The notes: generated by a model not told the origin, from the sequence alone. A DNA stretch of 64,000 nt from Ganoderma boninense (GCA_002900995.3 CM035310.1:1523898-1587897); one strand, 5' to 3'. Shown: positions 1 through 12,577, counted from the stretch's first letter. Program-made: numbers and translations.

Positions 1-1200
1 TGAGACTGCGTAGGTGAATCGAGAAATGCACCTACACTTGTGACCGGTGACCACACTGTCCACCGAAGATAAGCCACAACGCCACTCCATCCGGCAGTGC
101 CACACAGACTCGCCCTCAGGCGCCCATCCTACCCTCGATGACGCTCAGCCTCAAGCTCACGCCGATCCCAATCAACTTCAGCTTTTTGGTACTCACCGGA
201 TATCGTGCTATCAACGCCTTGCAGTAAGGTTCTCCCAGCCACATGCAAACACCTTCTCCGTTGCTTGCAGGCGTGCCACGCAGCTCGACATACAGCGTCG
301 AGCTCCCACACATCCCACGGTCGGCCCCCATGCTGAACTCGAGAGGGAGACTTATCGCGACCACTCAGTCTTGCTCATGACATACGACGATCTTGATCTC
401 TACGTGATATCACTGCACGACCACGCCCGCTCCACAAGCATACTTGCCAGACAGAATTTGTCTTCGCATCTCCCCATCCTGGCGCATGATTGGCCCACCG
501 CGGCTCACGTCCGTTTGGCTACTCGTCCTCCGCACCTTCTCACCATGCTCTCTGATGCCCTTCCTCTCGAGTTTCCCCGAGATTACGCAGCTCGCAGCCT
601 CCAGAGCTGATTTCCCGGATCTCGCGACGCGGCCGCGCTTCGCACCTGACACTTGCATCCGCTCGTCCACGCGCCGCACGGCGTTCTATTACGACTCTCC
701 TCGTCGCGAGAGCATCGCAGACCGGGGGCGCCATGTGAGAGCCCGAAATAACCCGCCGCAGCACTTCGTGACGGTACCGAGAACAGCGACAGTAGTTACT
801 GTGCCATTTTGCGAGAATCATGTGCGCCGGTGCGCTCAGAGCCTGGCAGCATAGCGTCACGGGGCCATCTGCTCTCTGAATCTCGCCTGGTGGCCTCATG
901 TCGAGCATCCAGCTGCCAGGAACCTATGAAAATGATGCACACATCCCATTCAGTCTGACGCACAGTGCTCAAGCACCAGGGGCTCGTGTCCTCGCCCTGC
1001 TGCCAATCCGCGATCTTCCCCGCCTCTCTTACCGGCTCGAAGACACATCTCAGCGCTCCGGCGGTCCAGCACGAGAGAATACGTCCCGACTTCCCGGACG
1101 CACCCTGGTGCCGCCAGCGCGCGCGATCGCCTCCAACTCACGCCGGGCTCTGCAACCGCGCTTCGCCCAGGGGTAATCGTATGCACCCGCGAAAAATGCC
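1..1200. other. Left-edge gene-poor stretch
   Basis: Several open frames of 60-190 codons overlap on both strands here, but none gives a protein I recognise and none joins its neighbours through convincing splice sites. A minus-strand frame at 116-364 reads like protein (mixed hydrophobic and charged composition) but has no identifiable domain. It may be the eroded end of the minus-strand coding region described at 1200-2160. I see no repeats or RNA genes. Confidence 0.3.
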
Positions 1201-2160
1201 CCACTGACAAAGAGCAGCACGACGTACCAAGTCCGACGTGGCAGTCCCCTTGTGCGTCACGCGCATGGCGAAGGTGTTGAGCGGCGCGAGGTCGAGGAAC
1301 ACCGTTGTCTTGGCTCCGCGCGCGAAGAGCTCCTTGATTCAGTGGCTGGTCGGCTTTGAAGAGGAGTTTACGTACAAAGACGCGTTTACGTGGGCGCGCA
1401 GAGTTTGGGGTCAGTAAATGAGACGTCGTGTAAACGGTGTAGTGCATCCCGAAGCCGGACTTCAACACAGGCGTGGCAGCGTACCACTGCTACATACGTA
1501 TGGCCGTGGTTCGTCGCGCCGGGCCGTAGCATCATGTCCGTCTTCGGTGCCTGGCCAACGTACTCGGCAAGGTTTTGCGTAATGGGAAGTTGCCCTACGA
1601 GTGCGGCCTCGTCTGCGAGGATGTCGAAGGGCATCGAAGTGTATTCAAAAACGTCGTGCCAACGGTCTGGCGTGGGTATCGGACCCAATTGATCGCGCTC
1701 ACCTGTGAAGAAGGAAGTCAGTTGCAATGTTTTTGCGAAGTACAATCGACTCTGAGGAAATTTTGCCACGTAAGCGATGGGAAAAGGGACAACAACACTT
1801 CATGATCGCCGCGTTGGAGGAAAGGAGAAGAAAAATTGCCAATTGAACGACGTACCCCAGGCTTCGGCTTCAATGCAGGATCGTCTACTTGCCTGCCCCA
1901 AAAGACGTGTGCCACAACCAAGAGCTCGTTCATCTCCGCGAGCTGCGCCAGCACGTCCAGCTGGTTCCCGAGCCATGGGACCGTCAACCTCTCCAACCCA
2001 TCCACGTTAACCGTCCCGTCCAGCGCATCCTCGAAATCCACCACGTGGACACGCTTCGTCAGCATGACCGCCTCTTCAAAGCCACCGTCACAGTTCAGGG
2101 AGGGAGACGATTGTGCCCCAGTTATATTTGACGTCCAACCCGGCCTCTATAGAGGTCCCT
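1200..2160 (-). pseudogene. Decayed-looking minus-strand coding region, family not recognised
   Basis: Reading the minus strand from about 2130 to 1200, coherent protein-like stretches follow one another in changing frames. One has 'HVVDFEDALDG' and 'NELLVVAHVFWG' (about 2060-1910). The next has 'GERDQLGPIPTPDRWHDVFE' and 'EYVGQAPKTDMM' (about 1710-1530). The last has 'ELFARGAKTTVFLDLAPLNT' (about 1330-1270). The first two could be joined by an intron near 1700, but an in-frame TGA near 1337 interrupts the last segment. The final segment faintly recalls SGNH/GDSL esterases ('GARxxxxxxxxPL'), but no catalytic GDSL block is visible, so I do not assign a function. It could be a real gene with introns I cannot place, or a relic. 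Confidence 0.35.
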
Positions 2161-2965
2161 TGAACGCTGGAGTCTGATCAAGATTCACTTCAAAGACGCG
2201 ATTAATGCCGCATATAGTATGCTTACAGTTTATGTTGGGTATCCAGTTGTCAAAAACTTCACGGCTAACGTTGTTGAACCCGACCCTTGGTACCCACGAC
2301 GCTGGCTGAAGGTGTGATCCCCAAAAGGATAATACTATACGTGATAAACCAACAACATGAGGTTGCTTATCTCCGGGCATACTACGTTGTAGGAGGGTGG
2401 GCAGTTGAGGCAGCCCAGGAAGGAGTGCATTCATGAGCGTCCGGATTGTCCTGAGACGAATAGGATCGAAACAGCAACCTCGGCCAGAAACGTCGAGCTG
2501 GTGAAGACTTCACTCTGAGCCATTGAGCTTAATATCCAGTTAACAGAAAGCGTCTGTATCCAATGCTCACCTTCTTATTCCCGGTCCAATGTCACTGATA
2601 TGTCGACGTGGCCTCCGGATTCGGGAGAAGACATGCTTATGCGGCATGCCGTTACACGGCGAAAAGACGGACTCGGGGCATATAAACGTCAAGACGAAGT
2701 CATTTCGATTCTCCGCGACGATGAGAAGAACAACTATGCGATTGTTGCGCGTTGCTGAAAGGCGTATGAATCGGCGAGGAGAGCGGGGGAGTTGAGACCA
2801 ACCCGTTGACGTTGACCGTCGACGCGCGTTGACGGGAAGACGTGACCCTCTCCATCAACTCGTGACAAACCCATCACGATGCATCCCATTTTGGAAGGCA
2901 GGCACAACTCTTGACGCCCCGAGGTCTACATCAGCAAACTAGGTTACCCTATTGCAGACCCATAC

Positions 2966-3200
2966 AGGTCCCAGCCGGGCTCTGTAACCCCCGTAGGTAT
3001 TCGTAAGTACCCCGCGGAGTCCTATAGGACGTCATATAGCTTTGTAGGAACCTGTAGAATGGCGCATAGTCCACTGTAGGGTCATGCAGTCAGTCCCCCG
3101 TAGAATTGTAGGGAGCTGTAAAGCTATGTAGCATACCCCATGCGTCACGGCAGAGCCCTGTAAGGAGCATGGGGGAACGCTGCAGAGCCCTATGAATTCC
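2966..3200. repeat. Degenerate GTAG-word repeat tract
   Basis: The word (C/T)TGTAG or CCGTAG recurs roughly every 10-25 bases across this stretch, as in 'ccgtaggt', 'tttgtagga', 'cctgtagaa', 'cactgtaggg', 'ccgtagaattgtaggg' and 'tatgtagc', with diverged forms such as 'cctatagg'. Spacing is irregular, so this is not a clean minisatellite. Similar words return on the same strand at 4388-4560 ('gctgtaggac', 'gctgtaggg', 'cctgtaggtag'). It lies in the gene-poor left arm. Its origin and role are unknown. Confidence 0.5.
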
Positions 3201-3355
3201 TATGAAGAGAAGCAGGCACCGACCTAGAAATGTGTACCATTCACCTCAAAATCGCTTGGGATATTAATGCACAATAGATATATTGCGTAGATACTACATC
3301 GTAGAAACGTACATAGACAAGAGTCGAGACGGCGTGTAGACAATGACGTAAAACT

Positions 3356-3383
3356 AATGATGCAGGAATAATGATGCAGGAAT
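3356..3383. repeat. Two perfect 14-bp tandem copies
   Basis: The unit aatgatgcaggaat occurs twice head to tail with no mismatch (3356-3369 and 3370-3383). This is a simple local duplication in non-coding DNA. Confidence 0.85.
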
Positions 3384-6300
3384 AGTTCTTGCAAGGGGGA
3401 AGGTGAAGCCAAGGAAGAATGTGCAAGCGCCGCACCTGAGAGCCAGCAGATCGGGCAGATCGGACACCGCGCGACAAGTCCAAATAGAAAAGGAGGCAAT
3501 CAAACAGACGAACACGGCATAATGGGGACGCACGCACTCACTCACATACCTGTATGCCCGGAGGATGACAAATCCACATACCTCGAATCTTCAAGACGAC
3601 TAGCGATGCACATATAAACTCGCACTCACCGGACGGCAGAGAGTGGGGGACCGCGGCGGGTACGTACCTTCAAACTGCTTTGCACTTCAACTCCAACCTA
3701 AAGGACCTACCTCCAACCTATCAAATATACTGCACACGCGTACGCACCTGATCGGAACTGAGAAATCGATGGCAAGCGCATACACCCGGCGGGACGTAGT
3801 AGCTGAAGGGGACGCACCAGTGGATATGTCTGTGAGCCAATAGTAGTTCACTGGAGAGACAGTGGGACTAACGAGCGAGATTAATGAGCAAAGCCGGAGG
3901 ATGAGGAGGTGGTGGTGGATGGGGGGGAAGTCGTGTCGCGCTGAGGGCGGTCGCACCCGCGCCTATATTGGGTTTCAGGCGTGACGATGATGTCATACCT
4001 TCAGTTGCTTGCCAAGTCGGGTGCAGGACGCAACTCGTTGGGGGTGACTGAGCGGGTGGTTGGGGAACACTTGTTCTCTTCACGGTGGTCTGATGAGCAG
4101 GGACTTGGGGAGGAGAGTGAAAGTTTGAAGAACAAGGCAGCCGTCAGCGCTGAGCGCAGGCATACTGGCGCCGCTGGAGAGCAGTTTGAGCTCCCGGATT
4201 AATCGCGGACTCTCCGAGTCATCCACAGTACTTACACGGCGATTGGTAAGGGCATGCAGCCATCGTGGGGAAATGATTTCCGGGTGTGAGGGCCAGTACT
4301 GCGCTCCAGAACATAAACAAGTGTGGGATCCTGTTGAAGCTTGTAGTATTATGGAGCTGATGGTCGTTTCCGCCGACGCACTGCATCTCCATGCAGCTGT
4401 AGGACGTGTCCGCTGAACAGACTGTATTGCTCTACAGTAATGTATCGTGCACGATATGATCCTCCAGAGGGACGTCGTCTCCCCCCATTCGCTGTAGGGC
4501 TCTGTCGGACACAGCCGGAGCCTGCAAGCTCCGTCATCTCCCTGTAGGTAGCGTAGCGCCTTGCAGGAAAGTTGCGCTTTTGCTGATGTAGACCCGCCTC
4601 CTTCCCTCATCTCTTTCTTTCACGCAACAATCCAACGGTCGCCCCTATCGTCTCCAATATGGATATACGAAAGGACTACTGAGTCGCGCTACCATTCTGC
4701 TCAATGCATTGAGTCCCCATAAGTTGCCGTAAGTTGTATACTTCCCTCCGAGTATCGACGATGCTTCACAACTTCAAGAACAAAAACATGTTGGACTCGC
4801 CTTCGTCTGAAAATTTTAAGATAAAAATCTGTTGTTCTTGCATCAATTCTGTGCCGATCAGCTTCCCCGTTCCCATGACAGGTTTAGGTCGGTGCGCCAG
4901 TCGTTACTTATCTTGGGTCTGCGACTGACGGGTATTATGCTTTTGGTCACTGCTAGGCTCGGCACTGGTACCTGCGAAGGTGGAACAGGCCATGAAGTAC
5001 AGCTTTTCCTGCCATGAAGTGTAAATTTGCCACAACTTCACGAAACATGTTATTACATGACACTGACAACATCTTCTTAGACGAAGACAGAGGGTACAAG
5101 GACGGCCTCATGTAAAACCGTCTCCGTCTCCAGGGAACTGGAACCGGATGACCACGAAGACGCGACAGGTGGGCGACATAGCGCAGCCCATTCTTGCAGC
5201 GTGATTTTATTCTCCAGGTTCTGATAGGAAGAGAATCATCTGGAATTCTTAGTTGCCCTGTTCTCACGTTCGAGGAGATGCATGTGCGTAGTAACGACTA
5301 CAACCCAGCAACGAACAACCTCGTCAATGCGCGAGATGATCAGCTCGAAACTGCGTGAGACACGGTGGTCGATCTGGAGCGCAGTTGTCCTTGAGGGCAT
5401 CGCCAACACACTTTCTTTCTACCCGCATGCTGCAGCTGCTCGCGATTCTGATTTTAGTGCGTCTTCCGAACTTCCATGCTCGCGCCATGTGTCACAAAGT
5501 GTACTGACTGTCCTGCATCCAGGTTCTGGCTGAAGTATCGAACGTTCTGGTGAGATCCATCATAGGATGATCGGCTTCAACTACTGAGTGCTGAGCACTG
5601 GCACGGGGACGTGGCTCGATGCTCGCAAGGTGTCGGCACTCCAATCATTACGCAGTTTCCGGGCCTTGGTTACTGTAACCTTGTGCCCATGCCCATCGAG
5701 TCCGATCGCGCTCAACGAGACTATTGCGCTCACCGCAAGATCAGGCGAGGACTATAATTACCACACTATTTGCAACAGCAACAGCCACCGCAACTGCCAA
5801 CATCCTTGAGCTGTCTAATTGAAAAATATCCTAGAAGTCGCGTTTGTGGTGCGTCTGAACGTTGTCATCGTCATTGACCGAGAGTCTAGACCGAATATTG
5901 GTAAGAATGGCAAGGAGCACTCACGTGGAGAGACATATTTTCGTAAAGATTGGGAAAGGTGATGATACCTGTACATGAACAGTTGACTTCTCAGTGATTA
6001 AGTATGCCGTAAGCATAAGCTGGGTGACGATGATAAATATTGCAGCAAACTGTCCAACCTTGTGTGGGGATATTGCTACCTGTGGAGATCCGCATTAATC
6101 TACCGATTCCAGTCCGAGTCAGTCATAACAGATCACGCAAAACACCTGCACGGCGAAGGAGGTTGCCCATCATGGTGCGTGCACATGTCAAGCTCATACA
6201 TACCGGAACTTTGCTTTGAAGTCCTGCCTATCTGATGAACACACCATGCTATGTCGAGCAACTTGGTGCAGAAAAACACCGTACGGTCTATGTGAAGAAG

Positions 6301-7570
6301 AGATCAGCGAATGTCATACACATGATTAACAACCTGCACAAGTCCATAGACATCGCGATGAGCAGGGATTCAAATGACGAGTGGACTAAGATATGTGGCG
6401 CGAGCCAATGTGCCGGCAAAGGAGTAGGAGAAGCCAGTTGGCATTGTTGACGGAATTGGTCTGCGATGGAGTCCTGCAGTTAGTTACTACACTGCTCGAA
6501 GTGAAGGAGTAGATAAATGCCCTGCGATCCTTGCAGCTGACAGCTACGCCCAGCAGAGGTTAAGTTGGGTATGGTCATGGCCCTAAAGTGACCTGTTCTG
6601 CTCTTTCAGATGTACGATCTCATGAGTGGTACACCAACTTCTAAGAGAGGGAGTGAGCGTCATTGACTGACTATTTTGAACCATAACAACCGTCGGATCT
6701 CTTCTGAAAGAAGCCCCAGACCTCAACAATGTCCACAAAAGGCATCGACACGTTCAACGGCACTGGTTCACCGTCGACATTCGTGTTGATGAGGAATACT
6801 TGCTTCCGAGAGCACCTAGAGAGTTTAAAAATCAGAACTTCCCAGTTAGTTTCTACATCAGGAAGCCTGCTTTTCCAGAGGCTATGAGTCGCCGTGTACA
6901 AAGGCGATGAATGACGTGAATAAAGAAGCTGTCCTTGAAATACGAACGCGAGACCTCCTTCGCAGGATCATTATTTGTTGTCCATCTCCCCAGCTCGATC
7001 GACAGCTCGGGTAGTACCTCTTTGTAATTTAAAGCCTAGAGTTAGTCTCAGTTACTACGTCTAGATCCATGATTCCATAGACGGCGACGACTTGCTTACC
7101 TGTCTGCTGGGATGCCATCACTGTGAGACGACGACCCGGAAGCGACAGAAGCCTTCAAAGTGTCCTATCTCCTTCCACGACCCACCATTAAATCCTGCAT
7201 TTCAGATGCCTATAATCTACAAGAACACGATGAGGATAAATCCCTCGATGGAAGCAAGTCCTGGCAACGGACGCACCGATAATATTTCCTCGACGAGGTG
7301 ACCTCCCACTGTGAGCCGTATTCGTGATGACTTGAAGGATATGCCTCAAATGAGACTCTAATTAAAGCAAAGTACGTGGTGATATTGACGCATCTCGATA
7401 AAAGTATTCGGCTGGAAAACAGTCTAACGGGGGTAGATAGGTAAGATTGGCCTCATGCACATTCGGGGGCATCACGTGATCAAAACCCGTCACGCTCGGG
7501 CACTTTTGGCGGGGGCGAAACACCAAAAAACTATAGGCTCAGCATATAGGCCATTAGAGTAAAAAGTACG

Positions 7571-7613
7571 ACCATAACTTTGTAGAGACATGTACCTTCT
7601 ACAAAGTTATGGT
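7571..7613. repeat. Perfect 16-bp inverted repeat with 11-nt loop
   Basis: The arms accataactttgtaga (7571-7586) and tctacaaagttatggt (7598-7613) are exact reverse complements around an 11-base spacer that itself contains the palindrome acatgt. RNA from either strand would fold into a stable stem. No flanking gene explains it. It could be a small foldback element, a hairpin RNA or a terminator-like structure. Confidence 0.9.
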
Positions 7614-8224
7614 TTTCGATTTTTGAATTAGGGCTCAATGCGAGAGGAGATACAAAAGTTCTGTCGTCCACGGAGAGCAGGCGTCTGCCCAATGCGGACT
7701 TGTCGGCTCTTATCAGACAGAAATCACCGCTGTTTTCACCCCCTCACTCGCAGTCTTCCTCCCTTCATTCATTAGGCTCATGCACTTGTGTCGCGCGAGC
7801 TGATATGAAATTAATGTTAGCTGAGCACTGATTTAAGATACTCACAGGCATTTGTTTCGGTGTCAGACAGCGCATAGTGCGTGTTTCGAGCATGAAGCCC
7901 CCCGGGCACTTTGCAGCTCAATATTGGCTCAATTCCTTCCGCAAATTTGTTTGCGAGACCTTCATGGTCGCATTCGAACATGTACATGACTTTTTGTACC
8001 GAAGAAACGTTCGTGTACTGAGTTTCAGGCTACTGGGAGAATTCTATCTGCAGCCGCTCATTGAGCCGAGACTTAACGTACAATATTCTGCGCGGATCCT
8101 CGCAAGCGCTCTCCCTCACGTGATTTGTCACAGATGTCACAAGCCCCCGAATGTGCATGAGGCCAATCTTAAGCGGCGTATGTTGTTCAGCGTCTCGACT
8201 CGGGGGGTATTGTGCGTCTAATGG

Positions 8225-8371
8225 CTAACCCTTACGAAACCTCAACCTCAAAATAGGGTTACCCTCCAGTTTGAGAAACTTTCCTCGAATTGGAGGCGCC
8301 CTTGCGCGTGCAGCTTCGACTTTGGAACCACTCTAGCTTCCTCTACTCTTGCTCCAGGGTCTTCTCTCACC
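8225..8371 (+). promoter_or_regulatory. NOC2 upstream region with telobox-like motifs
   Basis: The sequence just upstream of NOC2 contains 'ctaaccctta' (8225-8234) and 'tagggtt' (8254-8260, the reverse complement of AACCCTA) about 110-145 bases before the start codon. AACCCTA(A) elements are known in other eukaryotes near ribosome-biogenesis genes (telobox, Tbf1-type sites). That they act here is an inference. The RPC2 promoter carries the same core. Confidence 0.4.
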
Positions 8372-11136
8372 ATGGGTAAGAAGGCCGCAAAATCCACAAG
8401 GAAGTTCGCTGCTAGTGGGCAGTTGAAGAAGACCATCCAGGCGCGTCGGAAACACCGCGACATCAAAAAGAAGGCGGAAAAGAGGCAGGCCGGGAAAGGC
8501 AAAGGAAAACAAGTCGCGGAAGACTCGGATGTCAGCGACGTGGATGAGGAAGAGGTCGATGAGACCTCCGGAAAGTGAGTCTTCTCTGGTTAGTTGTAGT
8601 CCCGGTTGCTACTACAGTCCACCAGGTTCAAGGGAATGTCTGTGGATGACTTCCTTGGCGGCGGCTTCATGCAAGGGGAGAGCGACGACGAAAATGATGC
8701 TGTGAGTGTATTTTAATGTGCCAGCATGCCTTCTCTTGAGCATGGTCTTGAGTAGAGTGGAGGCGAGGAGGACATGGAGGAAGATGAGGAGGACGAGGGC
8801 TCGGATGACGGAGACGATAACGAGTCTTTCGCAGATGTAGACGACCTTGAAGGTGAGTTCGAGCCTCCTTCCCTCCACAGTTGCCCTAACGTGTAGTCAG
8901 ACGAGGGCGAGGCGCATCTCATTGAACTCTCGAAACTTGCGGAGAAGGACCCCGAATTCTACAAGTACCTCCAGGAAAACGACCAGGAGCTTCTGGACTT
9001 CAACCTTGATGCAGGCGGCGACGAAGATGAGGGTGAAGATGAAGACGAGGCTATGGAAGAAGATGTCACCCCCGTTTTGACGAGGGAAGTTCTCCAACGG
9101 TGGCAAAAGGCACTGCTGGACGTGCGTACTGCCGCTTCAGTCCCCCCATGCAGATGAGCTAATCATTGGTCTTATTTTGCTAGCATCGTTCCTTGAAAGC
9201 GCTCCGAAAGCTGTTGATTGCCTTCCGGTCTGCGGTACATATGAACGAGGAGGACCAAGTTCTTTCATGGAGGATTGATAACTCAACAGGTAAACTGCCA
9301 TTCTTCGATCTATGCGCCGCCGGCTCACTGAAGTGCTCCAAGTCTACATGAAGCTCGTCACGACTGCGCTTCGATATACCCCTGTGGTGCTTGAGCACCA
9401 CTGCCCATCGCGTACATTACCAAGCGGCAAATTGTGCGTCATCCCATTCTTTTCATTCGTACTTCGTGCCTAAGTTCGTGCCGATACGATAGTAAGGCAC
9501 CCACGCAGACTACGAAGTGGAAGACCCTGCAAAAGCTTGTTTTGTCATACTTCCACAACGTCCTGCATCTTATGGGTCAGATCTCCGACAACGACATACT
9601 CCGTCTTGCGCTTAACGAGACCGCGAAACTCGTGCCCTATGTGACAAGCAGCCGGAAGACGGTGAAGCTCTATTTGAAGGTGAATATCCGCCTTCAATCT
9701 TGTGTAACTATTCACTGACCCTACGTTCAGACATGCTTGGACTACTGGGCGACTGCCGAAGATAGTGTACGAATCTCGGCTTTCTTGTCTGTACGGCGAC
9801 TGGCGGCCGCAACAGACGAGTCGATTCTTGACACTGTGCTCAAGGTATGCTCCCCCCATGTGCCCAGTCCGATCCGCTCGAATCTCACTCGCTGGTGATG
9901 ACATGGTCAGAATACCTACATGACGCTGGTCCGGTCATGCAAGTCAACAAGCCCCCACACACTCCCTGCGATCAATCTCATGAAGAACTCGGCGAGCGAG
10001 CTTTTCTGTGCAGACCACGCAGCGTCGTATCAGCACGCCTTCGGATACATCCGCCAGCTTGCTATCCATCTGAGGACCAGCATGAAGACAAAAACGAAGG
10101 AGGCGTACAAGCAAGTGTACAACTGGCAGTATGTCCACTGCGTCGACTTCTGGGCCATCGTCGTCGCGCGTGCATGCAACAAGGAGACGCTGCTCGACCG
10201 TGGCGGGCAGGAAAGCGAGCTGAAGCCGCTCATTTACCCACTTGTGCAAGTCGCCCTCGGGGCTGTGAGGTATGCCTAATATCTCACTTCGTTGGATCGT
10301 TCATGTCGAATCTTACCCCTCACTGCAGACTCCTCCGCAATGGACGCTCGTACCCCTTCCACCTCCACATCATCCGCTCTATCCTGCATCTCACAAAGCA
10401 CACGAACACCTACGTCCCCCTCGCGCCTTATCTCCTGCCCATCCTCACGTCCACCCTCTCCGCCTCGTCAAAACCGAAAGCCTCGACGCTCCGCCCGTTC
10501 GACTTCGACACGCACATCCGCGCTCCGCAACAGTACGTGAAGACACGCGTCTACAACGAGGGCCTCGCAGAGGAGAGCGCGTTCCTTCTTGCCGAGTACC
10601 TCGCGAGCCCGCCCGTACACGGCAGCATCGGCTTCCCTGAGGTGACCGTGCCCATCGTCCTGCTCCTCCGCAAGGCCGTCAAGGGCTCAAAGCAAGCGCA
10701 AGGCAAGGGCGGCAAGTCAAAGGAGGCGGGCCTCACGAAGGCGCTCATCGAGCGCGTGGAGGAGAGCGCAAAATGGGCCGAGCAGCGGCGCAAGGGCGTG
10801 CTCTTCACGCCGGGGAAGCTCGGTGAGGTCGAGCGGTGGGAGGACGACCTCGGCGGGAAGCTCGACGACACGCCGCTGGGGCGGTACGTGAAGGTGCAGC
10901 GCAAGGCGAGGGAGAAGCGCAGGAAGCTCGTCGAAAAGGTGCGTGCCGCTTCCGTTGCTGCTGTCGTCTGCTCCCTCGTGTGTTCCGCCGACCCCCTCGG
11001 CCCTGTGGCGCAGAGCTCAGGGTCCAGAGCGGGGCGAGCGGGCGCCGCACGGGGCCCTCTTCGTGCAGAATGCTTATTCCCATTCTCTCTCGTCCAGGCG
11101 CGGCAGGGCGAGGGCGAGGTCCTGGAGGACGACTGA
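8372..11136 (+). CDS. NOC2: Nucleolar complex protein 2 (NOC2 family), spliced
   Basis: NOC2 works with Noc1/Noc3 in the nucleolus and nucleoplasm to mature and export pre-60S ribosomal particles. The protein of about 700 residues starts with a Lys/Arg-rich nucleolar-type tail ('[12 protein letters not shown]'), followed by '[11 protein letters not shown]', long Asp/Glu tracts and then the conserved helical repeat region. Family marks seen are '[16 protein letters not shown]', '[13 protein letters not shown]', '[17 protein letters not shown]' and '[12 protein letters not shown]'. The coding region is split by about ten short introns. The first joins 'TSGK' to 'FKGMS' (donor at 8575, exon 2 from 8626). 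The last, near 10939-11098, leaves a short acidic C-terminus. The basic tail after '[10 protein letters not shown]' is also typical. The start is the ATG at 8372 in context caccATGgg. It converges on the gene at 11859-12577. Exact internal splice sites are approximate. Confidence 0.92.
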
Positions 11137-11858
11137 ACGCCACCGGCTCCGTCTCGCACATCGCCCACGGTTGTGTGAAGCTCCCAGCAAGACGCCTTCG
11201 CTCTGCCGCAACTGTGGGTTGCCGGCACGGTACGCGTCGTGCTCTCGCATGCATGGTGGCGATCGGCGCCGGGCACGGTGCTTGCCCGTGCGAGCGCGTA
11301 GGACGTGTGGACAGGGCTAGCGGCTCCGCTTTGTACTCTCAGGGCTCACCGATTTAGGGTGGCATCGGACGATCATAAATATCGCGCTCTCATCTGCCTT
11401 CGACCGGTTCCCCGAAAACGTCCCAGGCGAACCTTCTCCCGCGAGCCTTTGCGTGAGTGCTCATCGATGCAGCGAACGAGGAAATTGGAATGCCGCGCTG
11501 TATCAAGATAAGGTTGATTACTGAGCTGGTCGACGGAGTTCCCGTGTGAGTAAGTAGACTACTAGACTATGTAGGCAAATTATTGTGCTTGAGGAAGAAG
11601 TGGGACACAGGGATGCGCGCTGGATCGATAGCATCCCTCGTACAACCACCTACTTCGGAGGCTGGGTAATCCGGCATGTCGAAGCTCTACGTGTTGAACT
11701 TCGCCGGTGAGAAGCGGAGACAGTTGGCTGCGTGAATGGATGAGGTGCTGACTCCTGACTCTTGACTGAGACTATGGAGGCGAAGAGAAGGGGTGGACGG
11801 GCAGCTTACTATCCAGTGAGAGCCGTCGAAAGATTGGACCTCAGACGCCGCTCGGTAA
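11137..11858. other. Intergenic region between converging genes
   Basis: This should hold the 3' untranslated regions of NOC2 (+) and the small mitochondrial-type gene (-). I see no other gene or repeat in it. Confidence 0.4.
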
Positions 11859-12577
11859 CTACCAGATGTTGAAGAATATCTTCCACCAGGGCCGAGCGAT
11901 GCCTTGAGCGCTCTTCTCGAAGGCCTCGATGAGACGTGTGTAATGATGCGGCATGGAAGCCGGCTTGAGAATCTTCTCTGACAAAGCGTACTGGAAAAAC
12001 GGGGAGTATCAGATATCTCGTCGGCTCGAAAGCGAATGATCAGAAAACGGAGGAAGACGGAGCGAACAACCCTCCAATGAGGAAAATGGCCTTCCCCACC
12101 CATTTGAGAGTTCACGTTTGTGAGCATATATTCCGTAAAAGCGAGCGGTCAATGTCCACCGTCAGCGGTTCGGGAGCTTTGAAATCATTCCCTCAGTCGA
12201 GACGCAGAAAAATGAACTAGCATGCACGAGCAAGCGTGCCATGAGGTATGCAGAAAGCGTAAGGAACCTTTCTCTTTCCGCCTCTTCTGTCAACCAATCT
12301 TCCACGATGCCCCGAATTCGCCGCCGCCTCTGCGATCAAAGAACAAAGGTCCCTGCGGCGTTGAGCCCGTGAGACGAACACATGTGCTCACCGTCTTTTT
12401 GAACTCATCATTCTCCAGCGCACGAGCAGCATGCACAGCGGTGGGCGTCAGGTTTGGGTGGTCGGCGAGCGACGTAAGGAAGGTCTTGAGCTGGACGTTG
12501 GGCCGGAACGGGTCTTCGGCCCATCTCCCAGCTATCTTTTGCATCTGGTGCTTGAGAGAGGCTGGTACTGCGGCCAT
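11859..12577 (-). CDS. Small UQCC2/CBP6-like protein, two exons
   Basis: Two exons give a 105-residue protein: 12577-12392 (62 codons, starting 'MAAVPASLKHQMQKIAGRW') and 11990-11859 (43 codons plus TAG, ending 'RPWWKIFFNIW'). The roughly 400-base intron has GTGAG at 12391-12387 and ends in CAG just before 11990; both junctions are phase 0. The 'RWAEDPFRPNVQLKTFL' block, the helix that follows, and 'LKPASMPHHYTRLIEAFEKS' resemble fungal proteins related to the ubiquinol-cytochrome c reductase assembly factor family UQCC2/CBP6, which helps cytochrome b synthesis in mitochondria. That family link is from memory and moderately sure; the gene structure is surer. The intron is long for this genome, so the gene is easy to miss. 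An ATG at 12779 on the same strand does not join in frame. Confidence 0.65.

Larger units (their letters stand above)
2161..8224. other. Gene-poor, AT-richer intergenic tract
   Basis: No open frame here exceeds about 176 codons, none has a recognisable domain, and the frames do not join through good splice sites. The tract holds the GTAG-rich degenerate repeat (2966-3200 and 4388-4560), a 14-bp tandem duplication (3356-3383) and a perfect inverted repeat (7571-7613), listed separately. I see no transposase, reverse transcriptase or terminal repeats, so transposon origin is only a guess. It looks like non-coding or heavily eroded DNA. Confidence 0.4.

Noticed and set aside
10551..11276. Long minus-strand open frame (241 codons)
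   Set aside because: It is the antisense shadow of the GC-rich NOC2 3' region; its Arg/Ser/Pro-rich sequence has no domain.
11687..12127. 146-codon minus-strand ORF with an ATG at 12127
   Set aside because: It overlaps the intron and last exon of the UQCC2-like gene in another frame, and the spliced exon is clearly better.
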